The translations under genes were made by a program, and so were the position numbers. 12,985 bases of DNA from CAYGWX01 sp964353855 [NCBI: uncultured bacterium]. Lineage in GTDB: Bacteria; Edwardsbacteria; CAYGWX01. Positions within the stretch are counted from its first letter, which is position 1. Every line of letters starts with the position of its first letter. This document shows positions 1-6,110 of the stretch, piece by piece. Below the pieces are notes generated by a model. The model was not told the DNA's origin. It saw only the letters and a list, made by a program, of their open reading frames with translations, and made no database searches. The stretch covers positions 1 to 12,985 of the forward strand of contig CAYGWX010000070.1 of the NCBI GenBank assembly GCA_964353855.1. Reading direction: 5' to 3'.

Positions 1-2
1 TG

Positions 3-68
3 AAAGGCAGAGTTGTGAGACCAGACGGAGGAAGGTCAGGGTATGCGCAGGCGGAGATCGTGGTATGA
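3..68 (+). CDS. possible 3' end of an upstream gene (partial)
   Basis: The frame starting at base 3 is open to a TGA at 66-68 and reads as about 21 residues ending AQAEIVV. It contains a GYAQAEI stretch that resembles the last beta strand of a protein. The other two forward frames look less protein-like: frame 1 has stops at 1-3 and 16-18, and frame 2 runs into AT-rich sequence. The start lies outside the window, no family can be named, and the open frame could be chance. Confidence 0.3.
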   Translation, partial: KGRVVRPDGGRSGYAQAEIVV

Positions 69-97
69 GACAAAAACGTAAAAATAACAATTTCCCC

Positions 98-125
98 TTG
101 ACTTTTCCGTAAAAAAGAGTAGAAT
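98..125 (+). promoter_or_regulatory. sigma70-type promoter for the secreted-protein cluster
   Basis: A TTGACT -35 box (98-103) and a TAGAAT -10 box (120-125) are separated by 16 bp in an AT-rich stretch. Transcription would begin near 132, leaving a leader of about 40 nt that contains the Shine-Dalgarno GGAAGGAGG at 157-165. It is the only convincing promoter found upstream of the four plus-strand genes, so it may serve several of them. Confidence 0.7.
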
Positions 126-170
126 TATAGCAGAAAAACCCACGGGCTCCCTTACCGGAAGGAGGAATCC

Positions 171-1259
171 ATGCTGATCGGCAAGCATTTTTATCCACTC
201 CTTGCTGGTGCAGCGATCTTCATCGCCGCACCGGCCATCGCCAACCCCATCCTTGTGACCTGCATCAACGAATTAGAAACCTCACCGGACCCACGAGTCG
301 AGCTGCACTTTTGGCCCAGTGTTTACGCCCCGGGTTCGCTGGACGGCTGGACCCTGACGACTTCCTTTGGCACGGTGCGGATAGACTCCGGCTATGTTTT
401 AGATTCCTTGAGCTTCCTGGCCTTCGATTCCACCAACCTTTCGGGCCCGCTGAGGATGAACCCCGCGGCAGACACCCTGACCGTGAGCGACGCGCAAGGT
501 TTGGCACGCGACCGCATCATCTGGCCTCCCCCTCCCACCCTTCACGGCCCCCCTTTCCCTCCGCCTGATGGCTGGAGCGCAGGAATTTTGAACACCTTTT
601 GGTACATGTCCCCGATGTACTCCCGGCTGATCCACTGGTATTACGATCCCACGCCGAGCTTCGGAAGCGATAACCGGACTCATCTGGGTTACATCACCGG
701 GGTGGTCAGGGATACCGGCGGAAACCGCATTGGGGCTCTCCTCCACGCATTCAGCGACAGTGGGACGAGCTTCAGCTACTGCGTCATCGAACCCTACAAC
801 CCCTATCTTATGGCTGTACCGAGAGGAACTTACCGTGTGTGGGCCCTGGCGAGCGGATACGATAGCACGGCTTACGTCGGGCCCGTAGTCGTCGCTACCA
901 GGGATACGGTGCGCAATATTAACATCGTCCTCGCCCCGAGCGGTGTAGAGGAAGACACAAGTCGAATCTTTCCCCAAGGAAATGGTCCTTCATCAGTCGC
1001 CATCAGCCCAAATCCTGCCCGAGGGCAGAGGCAAGTGGTCTTCTCTCTTTCCGCGCCAGCGAAAGTGGCCTTGGCCGTGTACGACCTGCAAGGCAAAAAG
1101 GTGCGGGTCCTTGTGGATGAACAACGGGGACCGGGAAAGCAGACCGTGATCTGGGATGGCAGGAATGAGGCCGGAAGAGCCGTACGTTCGGGAAGCTACT
1201 TCCTGAGGCTGGATGCCGGGGACCGGACGATGGTCCGAAAGATCACTCTGCTGAAATGA
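171..1259 (+). CDS. secreted protein with lamin-tail-like, carboxypeptidase regulatory-like and FlgD-like C-terminal sorting domains
   Basis: The 362-residue product has an N-terminal signal peptide (about 1-24, ending APAIA). Residues 28-112 look like a lamin-tail-type beta sandwich: an INELETSPDPRVELHF opening, an LDGWTL strand and a late TLTVSDAQG strand. A proline-rich linker follows (119-132). Residues 171-256 resemble a carboxypeptidase regulatory-like domain (GYITGVVRDTGGNRIG, then GTYRVWALASGYDS). The tail, 276-362, is FlgD-like and of the type IX sorting style: SPNPARG, VYDLQGKKVRVL, WDGRNEAGRAVRSGSYFLRL, with a basic end at LLK. Together these suggest export and surface attachment or release; no enzyme motif is visible. 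The ATG follows the Shine-Dalgarno GGAAGGAGG at an ideal distance. The domain names are read by eye; the secreted nature and the sorting tail are the firm parts. No T9SS machinery gene lies in this window. Confidence 0.88.
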   Translation: MLIGKHFYPLLAGAAIFIAAPAIANPILVTCINELETSPDPRVELHFWPSVYAPGSLDGWTLTTSFGTVRIDSGYVLDSLSFLAFDSTNLSGPLRMNPAADTLTVSDAQGLARDRIIWPPPPTLHGPPFPPPDGWSAGILNTFWYMSPMYSRLIHWYYDPTPSFGSDNRTHLGYITGVVRDTGGNRIGALLHAFSDSGTSFSYCVIEPYNPYLMAVPRGTYRVWALASGYDSTAYVGPVVVATRDTVRNINIVLAPSGVEEDTSRIFPQGNGPSSVAISPNPARGQRQVVFSLSAPAKVALAVYDLQGKKVRVLVDEQRGPGKQTVIWDGRNEAGRAVRSGSYFLRLDAGDRTMVRKITLLK

Positions 1260-1282
1260 CTCGCAGAGGATAACCGGCGACC

Positions 1283-1317
1283 GCAGACTGTGGACTGTAG
1301 AACGTAGACTATAAAAC
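1283..1317 (+). repeat. degenerate heptamer array in the gap before the first BNR gene
   Basis: Five consecutive 7-bp units can be read: GCAGACT, GTGGACT, GTAGAAC, GTAGACT and a degenerate ATAAAAC. The core is GTRGACT. It sits 24 bp after the stop codon of the lamin-tail-like gene and 20 bp before a GC-rich hairpin. Confidence 0.7.
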
Positions 1318-1337
1318 AGCTGGTTAAACTTAGAAGG

Positions 1338-1358
1338 GGGCGGGGCGAAGCCCCGCCC
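1338..1358 (+). repeat. GC-rich perfect hairpin in the 5' leader of the first BNR gene
   Basis: GGGCGGGGC (1338-1346) pairs perfectly with GCCCCGCCC (1350-1358) across a GAA loop. No T-run follows on either strand, so it is not a classical intrinsic terminator. A related GGGGCGGGG/CCCCGCCCC stem lies at the equivalent place upstream of the second BNR gene (4241-4286). Both are followed by a GGAA-rich stretch and then a Shine-Dalgarno. It may be a REP-like palindrome, an mRNA-stabilising structure or a processing site. Confidence 0.75.
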
Positions 1359-1400
1359 GGAAAGAAAAGAACGCAATTATTCTTTAATCAAGGAGGCGCC

Positions 1401-2750
1401 ATGAAATATATTCCCCTTTTTATCCTCGCCATCCTTCTCTTCGCCACACCCCTCCTGGCCCAGTGGGAGCCGGACGTGAGGCTGACTTATAATAATAGTC
1501 CTTCTTTTACCACCTTGAAAAATGCCTGGAGTATCGCCAGCGAATCAAGTGGGCTTGTTCACGTTGTATGGTTTGATTACCGGGATGCGGATGCTGAAAT
1601 ATATTATAAAAGGTCAACAGATTCCGGGATAACTTGGGGACCAGATTTTAGACTAACAAATAATTGGGGTATCTCAGTATATCCTTCTGTTGCTTCGAAT
1701 GAATCATACGTAAACGTTGTCTGGGATGACTGGCGGTCCGGCTGCTCGGAAATATTATTTAAACAGTCCACGAATTCAGGTCAAACATGGGGACCGGATA
1801 TACGCTTAACCTATGATCCCAATTACTCGGAAAATCCATCAATTGCATCAGCGGGACCAATGGTCCATGTAGTTTGGTACGATGCACGTGACGGTTGGGC
1901 GATTTATTATAAACGTTCGACGAATTTTGGAAGCACTTGGTCCGGTGATATACGTTTGTCGGATAATCCGGGCTCGGCAAGAATGCCAAGTATAAGTATC
2001 TCGGATTCGATGGTCCACGTGGTTTGGGATGATTCACGCGGCATCCTTTATAAACGTTCAACTGATTACGGAAATAGTTGGTCGAACGATAATCAACTAT
2101 TCCTCGGAGATGATCCTTCCATAGCATGTTCAGGTCCTATTGTTCATGTCGTGTGGAGTGGTATTCGCTATAAGAAATCAACAAATAGCGGTATCACTTG
2201 GTCCAGAGATACGCTGATTGCGGGTAACCCGGGGGGTTCATTTAACCCTAATGTCTCAGCCTCAGGTCAAAACGTCCATGTTGTCTGGATGGACAACAGG
2301 CAGGGAAATTCTGAAATATATTACATACATTCAACAAACTCAGGTACAAGCTGGACACCGGATATTCGGTTAACAAATCATCTATACACCTCTAAGGACG
2401 CATCGGTCTCAAATTCCAATACAGCTGTACATGTTGCATGGGCGGATACTTTTGAAGGCAACTTTGAAATTTACTACAAGCGCAACCCCACAGGGAACAG
2501 CGGGATAGAGGATAATAAACGGGTTGAGGGACCAAGGGTCCAAGGGTTCAAGATAACCCCCAACCCCTACACCACCTTCGCCTCCATTCCCGGGCATGAG
2601 GCTGAGCGATTCAGCCTTTACGACATCTCCGGGAGGAAGGTCGGGACTTATCCCGGAATCCGGATCGGGATGGGGCTCAAGGCCGGGGTGTATTTCCTGA
2701 GGCCCGAAGTGAAAGATGGCAAGCCTTTGAGAATCGTAAAGTTAAGGTAG
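1401..2750 (+). CDS. secreted BNR/Asp-box seven-repeat propeller protein with C-terminal sorting tail
   Basis: The 449-residue product begins with a signal peptide (1-20, ending LLA before QWEPDVRLTY). Seven repeats of roughly 40-57 residues follow from W22. Each has a WxxDxRLT strand, a VHVVWxDxR strand and an Asp-box of the form STxxGxxW (STDSGITW, STNSGQTW, STNFGSTW, STDYGNSW and others). This is the hallmark of sialidase-type propellers, and seven repeats suit a seven-bladed fold. Blades 4 and 5 are shortened. I see no sialidase arginine triad, so a binding or structural role is more likely than glycosidase activity. The tail (about 380-449) is a short sorting domain with GHEAERFSLYDISGRKVGTY and a basic end, KLR. 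AGGAGG at 1391-1396 sets the start. Oddly, the blade-coding DNA (about 1480-2515) is clearly AT-richer than the tail and than the paralogue at 4313. Confidence 0.9.
   Translation: MKYIPLFILAILLFATPLLAQWEPDVRLTYNNSPSFTTLKNAWSIASESSGLVHVVWFDYRDADAEIYYKRSTDSGITWGPDFRLTNNWGISVYPSVASNESYVNVVWDDWRSGCSEILFKQSTNSGQTWGPDIRLTYDPNYSENPSIASAGPMVHVVWYDARDGWAIYYKRSTNFGSTWSGDIRLSDNPGSARMPSISISDSMVHVVWDDSRGILYKRSTDYGNSWSNDNQLFLGDDPSIACSGPIVHVVWSGIRYKKSTNSGITWSRDTLIAGNPGGSFNPNVSASGQNVHVVWMDNRQGNSEIYYIHSTNSGTSWTPDIRLTNHLYTSKDASVSNSNTAVHVAWADTFEGNFEIYYKRNPTGNSGIEDNKRVEGPRVQGFKITPNPYTTFASIPGHEAERFSLYDISGRKVGTYPGIRIGMGLKAGVYFLRPEVKDGKPLRIVKLR
2521..2552 (+). repeat. in-frame octamer array at the propeller/sorting-tail junction
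   Basis: Four 8-bp units follow one another: GGGTTGAG, GGACCAAG, GGTCCAAG and GGTTCAAG. They encode the linker between the last blade and the sorting tail (VEGPRVQGFK). Arrays occupy the equivalent place in the next two propeller genes. Confidence 0.75.
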
Positions 2751-2756
2751 GTCGCC

Positions 2757-4175
2757 ATGCGAAAAACGAACCTATTTCGAATCGCATTTTACACCTCACT
2801 TCTCACTTTGCTTTACGCCATCCCCGCCTTCTCCCAGCAAAGGTGGGAGAGAACCTACGGGAGGGGGGTGAACGATGGCGGACGGTCCGTCTATCAGACC
2901 TCTGATGGAGGCTACATCATCGTTGGTTACACTTTATCCTTCGGTGATAGTTCACAGGTCTACCTCATCAAGACCAACTTTTTCGGGGATACCGTCTGGA
3001 CCAAAACCTATGGCTACGCGGGTGATGAATATGGTTTCTCTGTCCAGCAAACCACTGGCGGGGGCTACATCGTCGCTGGGACGACAAGCTCCTTCGGCGC
3101 AGGAGGAAATGATGTCTTCCTCCTTAAGACAAATGCCCAAGGGAGTAGGCTCTGGTTCCTGCCCTACGGGGGAGCGGGCAATGAGGAAGGCTACGCTGTC
3201 CAGCAGACCTCTGATAGCGGCTACGTCATCGCTGGAACGACAAACTCCTTCGGTGCGGGAGGCTACGATGTCTACCTCATCAAGACCAATGCCTCCGGTG
3301 GCACCCTCTGGACTCGGACTTACGGCGGGGCAGGTGACGAATATGGTTTCTCTGTCCAGCAGACCTCTGACGGAGGTTACCTCATTGCCGGAGAGACTTA
3401 TTCCTTCGGGGACAGCAACCAGGTCTACTTCATCAAAACCAATGCCTTAGGGGATACCCTGTGGACTCGGACCTACGGCGGGACTTGTGGCGAATATGGT
3501 ATCTCTGCCCGGCAAACCTCTGATAGTGGCTACATCATCGCTGGGTACACCGAGTCCTTTGGTGCGGGAGGTAGTGATGTCTACCTCATCAAGGCCAATG
3601 CCTCCGGCGACACCCTCTGGACCAGGACCTTCGGATGGAAGAGCGATGATTATGGTCGCTCTGTCCAGCAGACCTCTGACGGGGGATACATCATTGCCGG
3701 GGAGACCCACTCCTTCGGTCCAGGAGGCTGGGATGTCTACCTCATCAAGACCAATGCCTTTGGGGACACCCTCTGGACCAGGACCTTCGGGGGCACGAGC
3801 TGGGATGGTGGTTATTCTGTCCAGCAGACCTCTGACGGGGGCTATATCATCGCTGGGTTTACTTACTCTTTCGGTGCAGGAGCCTCCGATGTCTATCTCA
3901 TCAAGACGGATGCGAATGGAAGCAGCGGAGTAGAAATGGCAGGGGTTAGGGGTCAGGGGTTAGGGATTAGACTAACGGCAAAACCGAACCCCTTCACTTC
4001 CTTTGCCTCAGTTCCCGGGCATGAGGCCGAGCGGTTCAGCCTCTACGACGTCTCCGGGAGGAAGGTCGGGACCTATCGGGGCGACCGGGTCGGGGAGGGG
4101 CTGACGCCGGGGGTTTACTTCCTGCGTTCTTCGGATAGCAAAGACAAGCCCCTGCGTATAGTGAAGGTGAGATAA
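2757..4175 (+). CDS. secreted seven-repeat propeller protein (DGGYIIAG-type repeats) with C-terminal sorting tail
   Basis: The 472-residue product has a signal peptide (about 1-26, ending AFS). Seven tandem repeats of 51-52 residues follow, starting at W30, W81, W133, W185, W236, W288 and W340. The consensus is WTRTYGG-(5)-GYSVQQTSDGGYIIAG-T-SFGAGG-DVYLIKTNA-GDTL. Seven regular repeats strongly suggest a closed seven-bladed beta-propeller. This repeat style is common in secreted proteins of candidate phyla and some archaea, where its ligand is generally unknown; no catalytic motif is visible. Residues 392-472 are a linker plus a short sorting tail (GHEAERFSLYDVSGRKVGTYRG, ending KVR), nearly identical to that of the next gene. 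The ATG lies 6 bp after the previous stop codon. Its weak Shine-Dalgarno (GGTAGG) overlaps that stop, so translational coupling is likely. The role in binding or adhesion is inference. Confidence 0.9.
   Translation: MRKTNLFRIAFYTSLLTLLYAIPAFSQQRWERTYGRGVNDGGRSVYQTSDGGYIIVGYTLSFGDSSQVYLIKTNFFGDTVWTKTYGYAGDEYGFSVQQTTGGGYIVAGTTSSFGAGGNDVFLLKTNAQGSRLWFLPYGGAGNEEGYAVQQTSDSGYVIAGTTNSFGAGGYDVYLIKTNASGGTLWTRTYGGAGDEYGFSVQQTSDGGYLIAGETYSFGDSNQVYFIKTNALGDTLWTRTYGGTCGEYGISARQTSDSGYIIAGYTESFGAGGSDVYLIKANASGDTLWTRTFGWKSDDYGRSVQQTSDGGYIIAGETHSFGPGGWDVYLIKTNAFGDTLWTRTFGGTSWDGGYSVQQTSDGGYIIAGFTYSFGAGASDVYLIKTDANGSSGVEMAGVRGQGLGIRLTAKPNPFTSFASVPGHEAERFSLYDVSGRKVGTYRGDRVGEGLTPGVYFLRSSDSKDKPLRIVKVR
2844..3929 (+). 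repeat. seven tandem 153/156-bp coding repeats
   Basis: The propeller blades are encoded by seven consecutive DNA repeats of 153 or 156 bp. Stretches such as the ones for QQTSDGGYIIAG and DVYLIKTNA are strongly conserved at the DNA level, which points to expansion by unequal recombination. Confidence 0.85.
3943..3970 (+). repeat. GGGTTAG heptamer array, G-quadruplex-capable, in frame
   Basis: Four perfect-period heptamers can be read: GGGTTAG, GGGTCAG, GGGTTAG and GGATTAG. They encode the VRGQGLGIR linker before the sorting tail. Four G-runs of three or four separated by 3-nt loops (3942-3965) satisfy the canonical G-quadruplex pattern on the coding strand, and so also in the mRNA. The array is followed by TAACGGCAAAAC (3973-3984), as is the copy at 4183. 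Confidence 0.85.
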
Positions 4176-4182
4176 ACGGCAG

Positions 4183-4210
4183 GTGTTAGGGACTAGGGGT
4201 CAGGGGTTAG
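4183..4210 (+). repeat. second GGGTTAG heptamer array, intergenic
   Basis: The units are GTGTTAG, GGACTAG, GGGTCAG and GGGTTAG, preceded by GGCAG and followed by TAACGGCAAAAC (4213-4224). This matches the in-gene array about 240 bp upstream, flanks included, so the whole ~45-bp element has been duplicated. Four G-runs (4189-4212) again fit a G-quadruplex. Confidence 0.8.
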
Positions 4211-4240
4211 GGTAACGGCAAAACAAAAACAAACCAAGAG

Positions 4241-4286
4241 GGGGCGGGGGGCCTGCCCTGAGCTTGACTCAGGGTCGCCCCGCCCC
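4241..4286 (+). repeat. nested palindrome in the leader of the second BNR gene
   Basis: The outer stem is GGGGCGGGG (4241-4249) with CCCCGCCCC (4278-4286). Inside it is a second hairpin, CCCTGAG (4256-4262) with CTCAGGG (4268-4274), around a CTTGA loop. No T-run follows. The outer stem matches the hairpin before the first BNR gene; the inner part looks like a separate palindrome inserted in its loop. Confidence 0.75.
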
Positions 4287-4312
4287 GGAAGAAACCCTGA
4301 AGGGAGGGAGAG

Positions 4313-5707
4313 ATGAAAAGGGTTCTCAGTTTCGTTCTGCTCATTGGCCTGGCAGGGGCCCTGCCTGCTTTGGCTCAGTGGGAGCCGGACGTGAGGCTGA
4401 CGTATAACGACAGCCTCTCAAATACCTCCTATAACAATGCCTGGTGTGTAGCCGCCTCAGGGAGCAACGTCCACGTGGTCTGGCAGGACAACCGGGACGG
4501 GAACTGGGAGATTTACGCCAAGCGCTCCACGGACTTCGGGTCAATCTGGGGCGCGGATACCCGGCTCACGAACAACCCTTCGTACTCGGAATCCCCCTCG
4601 GTGGCGGCCTCAGGGAGCTATATCCACGTCGCCTGGGAGGACTACCGGGACGGGAACGACGAGATTTACTACAAGCGCTCCACGGATGACGGCCTGAGCT
4701 GGAGCACGGATACCCGGCTCACGAACAATAATGCGGAATCGCTCCGCCCCTCGGCGGCGGCCTCAGGGAGCATGGTCCACGTCGTCTGGTGGGACTACCG
4801 GGACGGGTACCACGAGATTTACACCAAGCGCTCCACGGATTCTGGAGCGAGCTGGGGCCCGGACACCCGGCTCACCAACGACCCTGCGTCCTCGTACTTC
4901 CCCTCGGTGGCGGCCTCAGGGAGCAATGTTCACGTCGTCTGGGGCGACTACCGGGACGGGAACATGGAGATTTACTCCAAGTGCTCCACGAATGACGGCC
5001 TGAGCTGGGGCGCGGATACCCGGCTCACGAACGACAGTGCGATTTCTTACTACCCCTCGGTGGCGGTCTCAGGGAGCAATGTCCACCTGGTCTGGAATGA
5101 CAACCGGGACGGGAACTACGAGATTTACACCAAGCGCTCCACGGACTCAGGCGCGAGCTGGGGCACGGATACCCGGCTCACGAACAATAGTGCGCTATCG
5201 TACTACCCCTCGGTGGCGGCCTCAGGGAGCAATGTCCACCTGGTCTGGAATGACAACCGGGACGGGAACGAGGAGATTTACACCAAGCGCTCCACGGACT
5301 CAGGCGCGAGCTGGGGCGCGGATACCCGGCTCACGAACAACGGTGCGTGGTCGTACCTCCCTTCGGCGGCGGCCTCAGGGAGCAATATCCACGTCGTCTG
5401 GGAGGACGGCCGGGCCGGGAACTTCGAGATTTACTACAAGCGCAACCCCACCGGCAACGTCGGCGTGGAGTTTTCTCCGCCTCACGCCTCACGCCTTACG
5501 CCTTACGTTGTTTTCCCGAACCCCTTCACCTCCTTCGCCACTCTTCCCGGGCATGAGGCCGAGCGGTTCAGCCTATACGACGTCTCCGGAAGGAAGGTCG
5601 GGACCTACCGGGGAGACCGGATCGGGGAAGGGCTGGCGCCGGGGGTGTATTTCCTTCGGTCTTCGGATAGCAAAGATAAACCCCTGCGTATAGTGAAGGT
5701 GAGATAG
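4313..5707 (+). CDS. secreted BNR/Asp-box seven-repeat propeller protein with sorting tail, paralogue of the gene at 1401
   Basis: The 464-residue product has a signal peptide (1-21, ending ALA before QWEPDVRLTY, the same mature start as the paralogue at 1401). Seven repeats follow: the first of 56 residues from W23, then blocks of 51 from W79, W130, W181, W232, W283 and W334. Each reads WGADTRLTNN-PSVAASGSNVHVVW-D-RDGN-EIY-KRSTDSGASW, so Asp-boxes (STDSGASW) are nearly perfect. That indicates a seven-bladed sialidase-like fold without an evident catalytic triad. The tail (from about 400) shares GHEAERFSLYDVSGRKVGTYRGDR and the end RIVKVR with the preceding gene. The Shine-Dalgarno AGGGAGGGAG (4301-4310) sets the ATG. 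The gene is GC-rich throughout, in contrast to its AT-rich paralogue. A strong terminator follows. A function in surface binding is inference. Confidence 0.9.
   Translation: MKRVLSFVLLIGLAGALPALAQWEPDVRLTYNDSLSNTSYNNAWCVAASGSNVHVVWQDNRDGNWEIYAKRSTDFGSIWGADTRLTNNPSYSESPSVAASGSYIHVAWEDYRDGNDEIYYKRSTDDGLSWSTDTRLTNNNAESLRPSAAASGSMVHVVWWDYRDGYHEIYTKRSTDSGASWGPDTRLTNDPASSYFPSVAASGSNVHVVWGDYRDGNMEIYSKCSTNDGLSWGADTRLTNDSAISYYPSVAVSGSNVHLVWNDNRDGNYEIYTKRSTDSGASWGTDTRLTNNSALSYYPSVAASGSNVHLVWNDNRDGNEEIYTKRSTDSGASWGADTRLTNNGAWSYLPSAAASGSNIHVVWEDGRAGNFEIYYKRNPTGNVGVEFSPPHASRLTPYVVFPNPFTSFATLPGHEAERFSLYDVSGRKVGTYRGDRIGEGLAPGVYFLRSSDSKDKPLRIVKVR
4379..5458 (+). repeat. seven tandem ~153-bp coding repeats, two nearly identical
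   Basis: The blades are encoded by tandem 153-bp units. Units 5 (5006-5158) and 6 (5159-5311) differ at about 9 of 153 positions by eye, so one is a recent copy of the other or has been converted by it. Confidence 0.85.
5480..5507 (+). repeat. CCTYACG heptamer array at the propeller/sorting-tail junction
   Basis: Four exact-period heptamers can be read: CCTCACG, CCTCACG, CCTTACG and CCTTACG. They encode the linker around PHASRLTPY. The position in the protein matches the arrays in the two upstream propeller genes, although the unit sequence differs. Confidence 0.85.
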
Positions 5708-5728
5708 GGAAACGGAAGGTAAAGAAGA

Positions 5729-5768
5729 GTAATGAATTGTAATGTGTGGTAATGAGTTGTAATGGGAG
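5729..5768 (+). repeat. GTAATG decamer array just after the second BNR gene
   Basis: Four 10-bp units begin with GTAATG: GTAATGAATT, GTAATGTGTG, GTAATGAGTT and GTAATGGGAG. The array lies between the stop codon at 5707 and the terminator stem. Confidence 0.75.
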
Positions 5769-5799
5769 GGGCCGCCTGTGGGCGGCCCTTCTTTTTATT
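5769..5799 (+). terminator. rho-independent terminator of the secreted-protein cluster
   Basis: GGGCCGCC (5769-5776) pairs with GGCGGCCC (5781-5788) across a TGTG loop and is followed by TTCTTTTTATT. It ends transcription from the four plus-strand genes. Confidence 0.9.
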
Positions 5800-5806
5800 A
5801 CATCAA

Positions 5807-5826
5807 GGGCGCACAGCTGTGCGCCC
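5807..5826. repeat. perfect 20-bp palindrome
   Basis: GGGCGCACAG is followed directly by its reverse complement CTGTGCGCCC. It lacks a T-run, starts 8 bp after the T-run of the preceding terminator, and is probably a REP-like extragenic palindrome. Confidence 0.8.
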
Positions 5827-5862
5827 CGACACATTCACCCCCCATTTCCTGAACAACCGCTG

Positions 5863-5916
5863 GATCGCTACGCTACGGTTGAAACGGTTGAACGCTTCGC
5901 TTCGGTGGAGACGCTT
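5863..5916. repeat. imperfect 27-bp tandem duplication
   Basis: Units 5863-5889 and 5890-5916 match at about 21 of 27 positions, around the shared pattern CGCTWCGCTWCGGTKGARACG. There is no spacer between them and no sign of coding constraint. Confidence 0.65.
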
Positions 5917-5920
5917 CAAA

Positions 5921-5948
5921 TGCGGAGCGCGGAACGCGGAGTGCGGAA
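5921..5948. repeat. YGCGGAR heptamer array
   Basis: Four heptamers with exact period can be read: TGCGGAG, CGCGGAA, CGCGGAG and TGCGGAA. This is another member of the short-array family in this window, here inside the convergent gene-free gap. Confidence 0.85.
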
Positions 5949-5976
5949 TGAACGTCAAGGAACACACACCCCCTAC

Positions 5977-6061
5977 CCCCTCTTCTTAGAGGGGATAACA
6001 GAACTGGATTCCAGCCTACGCTGGAATGACGACAAAGAGAGATCCTGAAACGAGTTCAGGA
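5977..6061. repeat. cluster of three REP-like hairpins
   Basis: Three successive small palindromes occur. CCCCTCT/AGAGGGG (5977-5983 with 5988-5994) has a TCTT loop. ATTCCAGC/GCTGGAAT (6008-6015 with 6020-6027) has a CTAC loop. TCCTGAA/TTCAGGA (6043-6049 with 6055-6061) has an ACGAG loop. The last two resemble extragenic palindrome sequences that recur in many bacterial genomes. None has a T-run, and no ORF here looks real. Confidence 0.7.
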
Positions 6062-6062
6062 C

Positions 6063-6089
6063 AAGCAAAAGGCGGCCAAAAGGCCGCCT
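6063..6089 (-). terminator. rho-independent terminator of the GAF/HD-GYP gene
   Basis: On the minus strand AGGCGGCC, a TTTT loop and GGCCGCCT are followed by TTTGCTTG-type T-rich sequence (stem 6070-6077 with 6082-6089). It lies about 20 bp beyond the stop codon at 6111. Confidence 0.85.
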
Positions 6090-6110
6090 CAAATTCAAGC
6101 CCCCGGGCCC

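Noticed and set aside
399-977. 192-residue minus-strand frame opposite the first gene
   Set aside because: It overlaps a gene with clear signal peptide, domains and Shine-Dalgarno, and itself shows no protein features.
1338-1358. Intrinsic terminator after the first gene
   Set aside because: There is no T-run on either strand after the stem, and the hairpin is close to the next gene's start.
3942-4212. Telomere or linear-replicon end (TTAGGG-like repeats)
   Set aside because: Only four units per array, flanked by coding sequence on both sides; these are internal short tandem arrays.
4264-4269. TTGACT as a -35 box for the second BNR gene
   Set aside because: It lies in the hairpin loop and nothing like a -10 box follows at 16-18 bp.
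1401-5707. Active sialidases
   Set aside because: Asp-boxes are present but the arginine triad and catalytic Tyr/Glu pattern are not evident; many Asp-box propellers are not enzymes.
5863-5948. CRISPR array
   Set aside because: The repeats are contiguous without spacers, imperfect and only two units long, and no cas genes are nearby.
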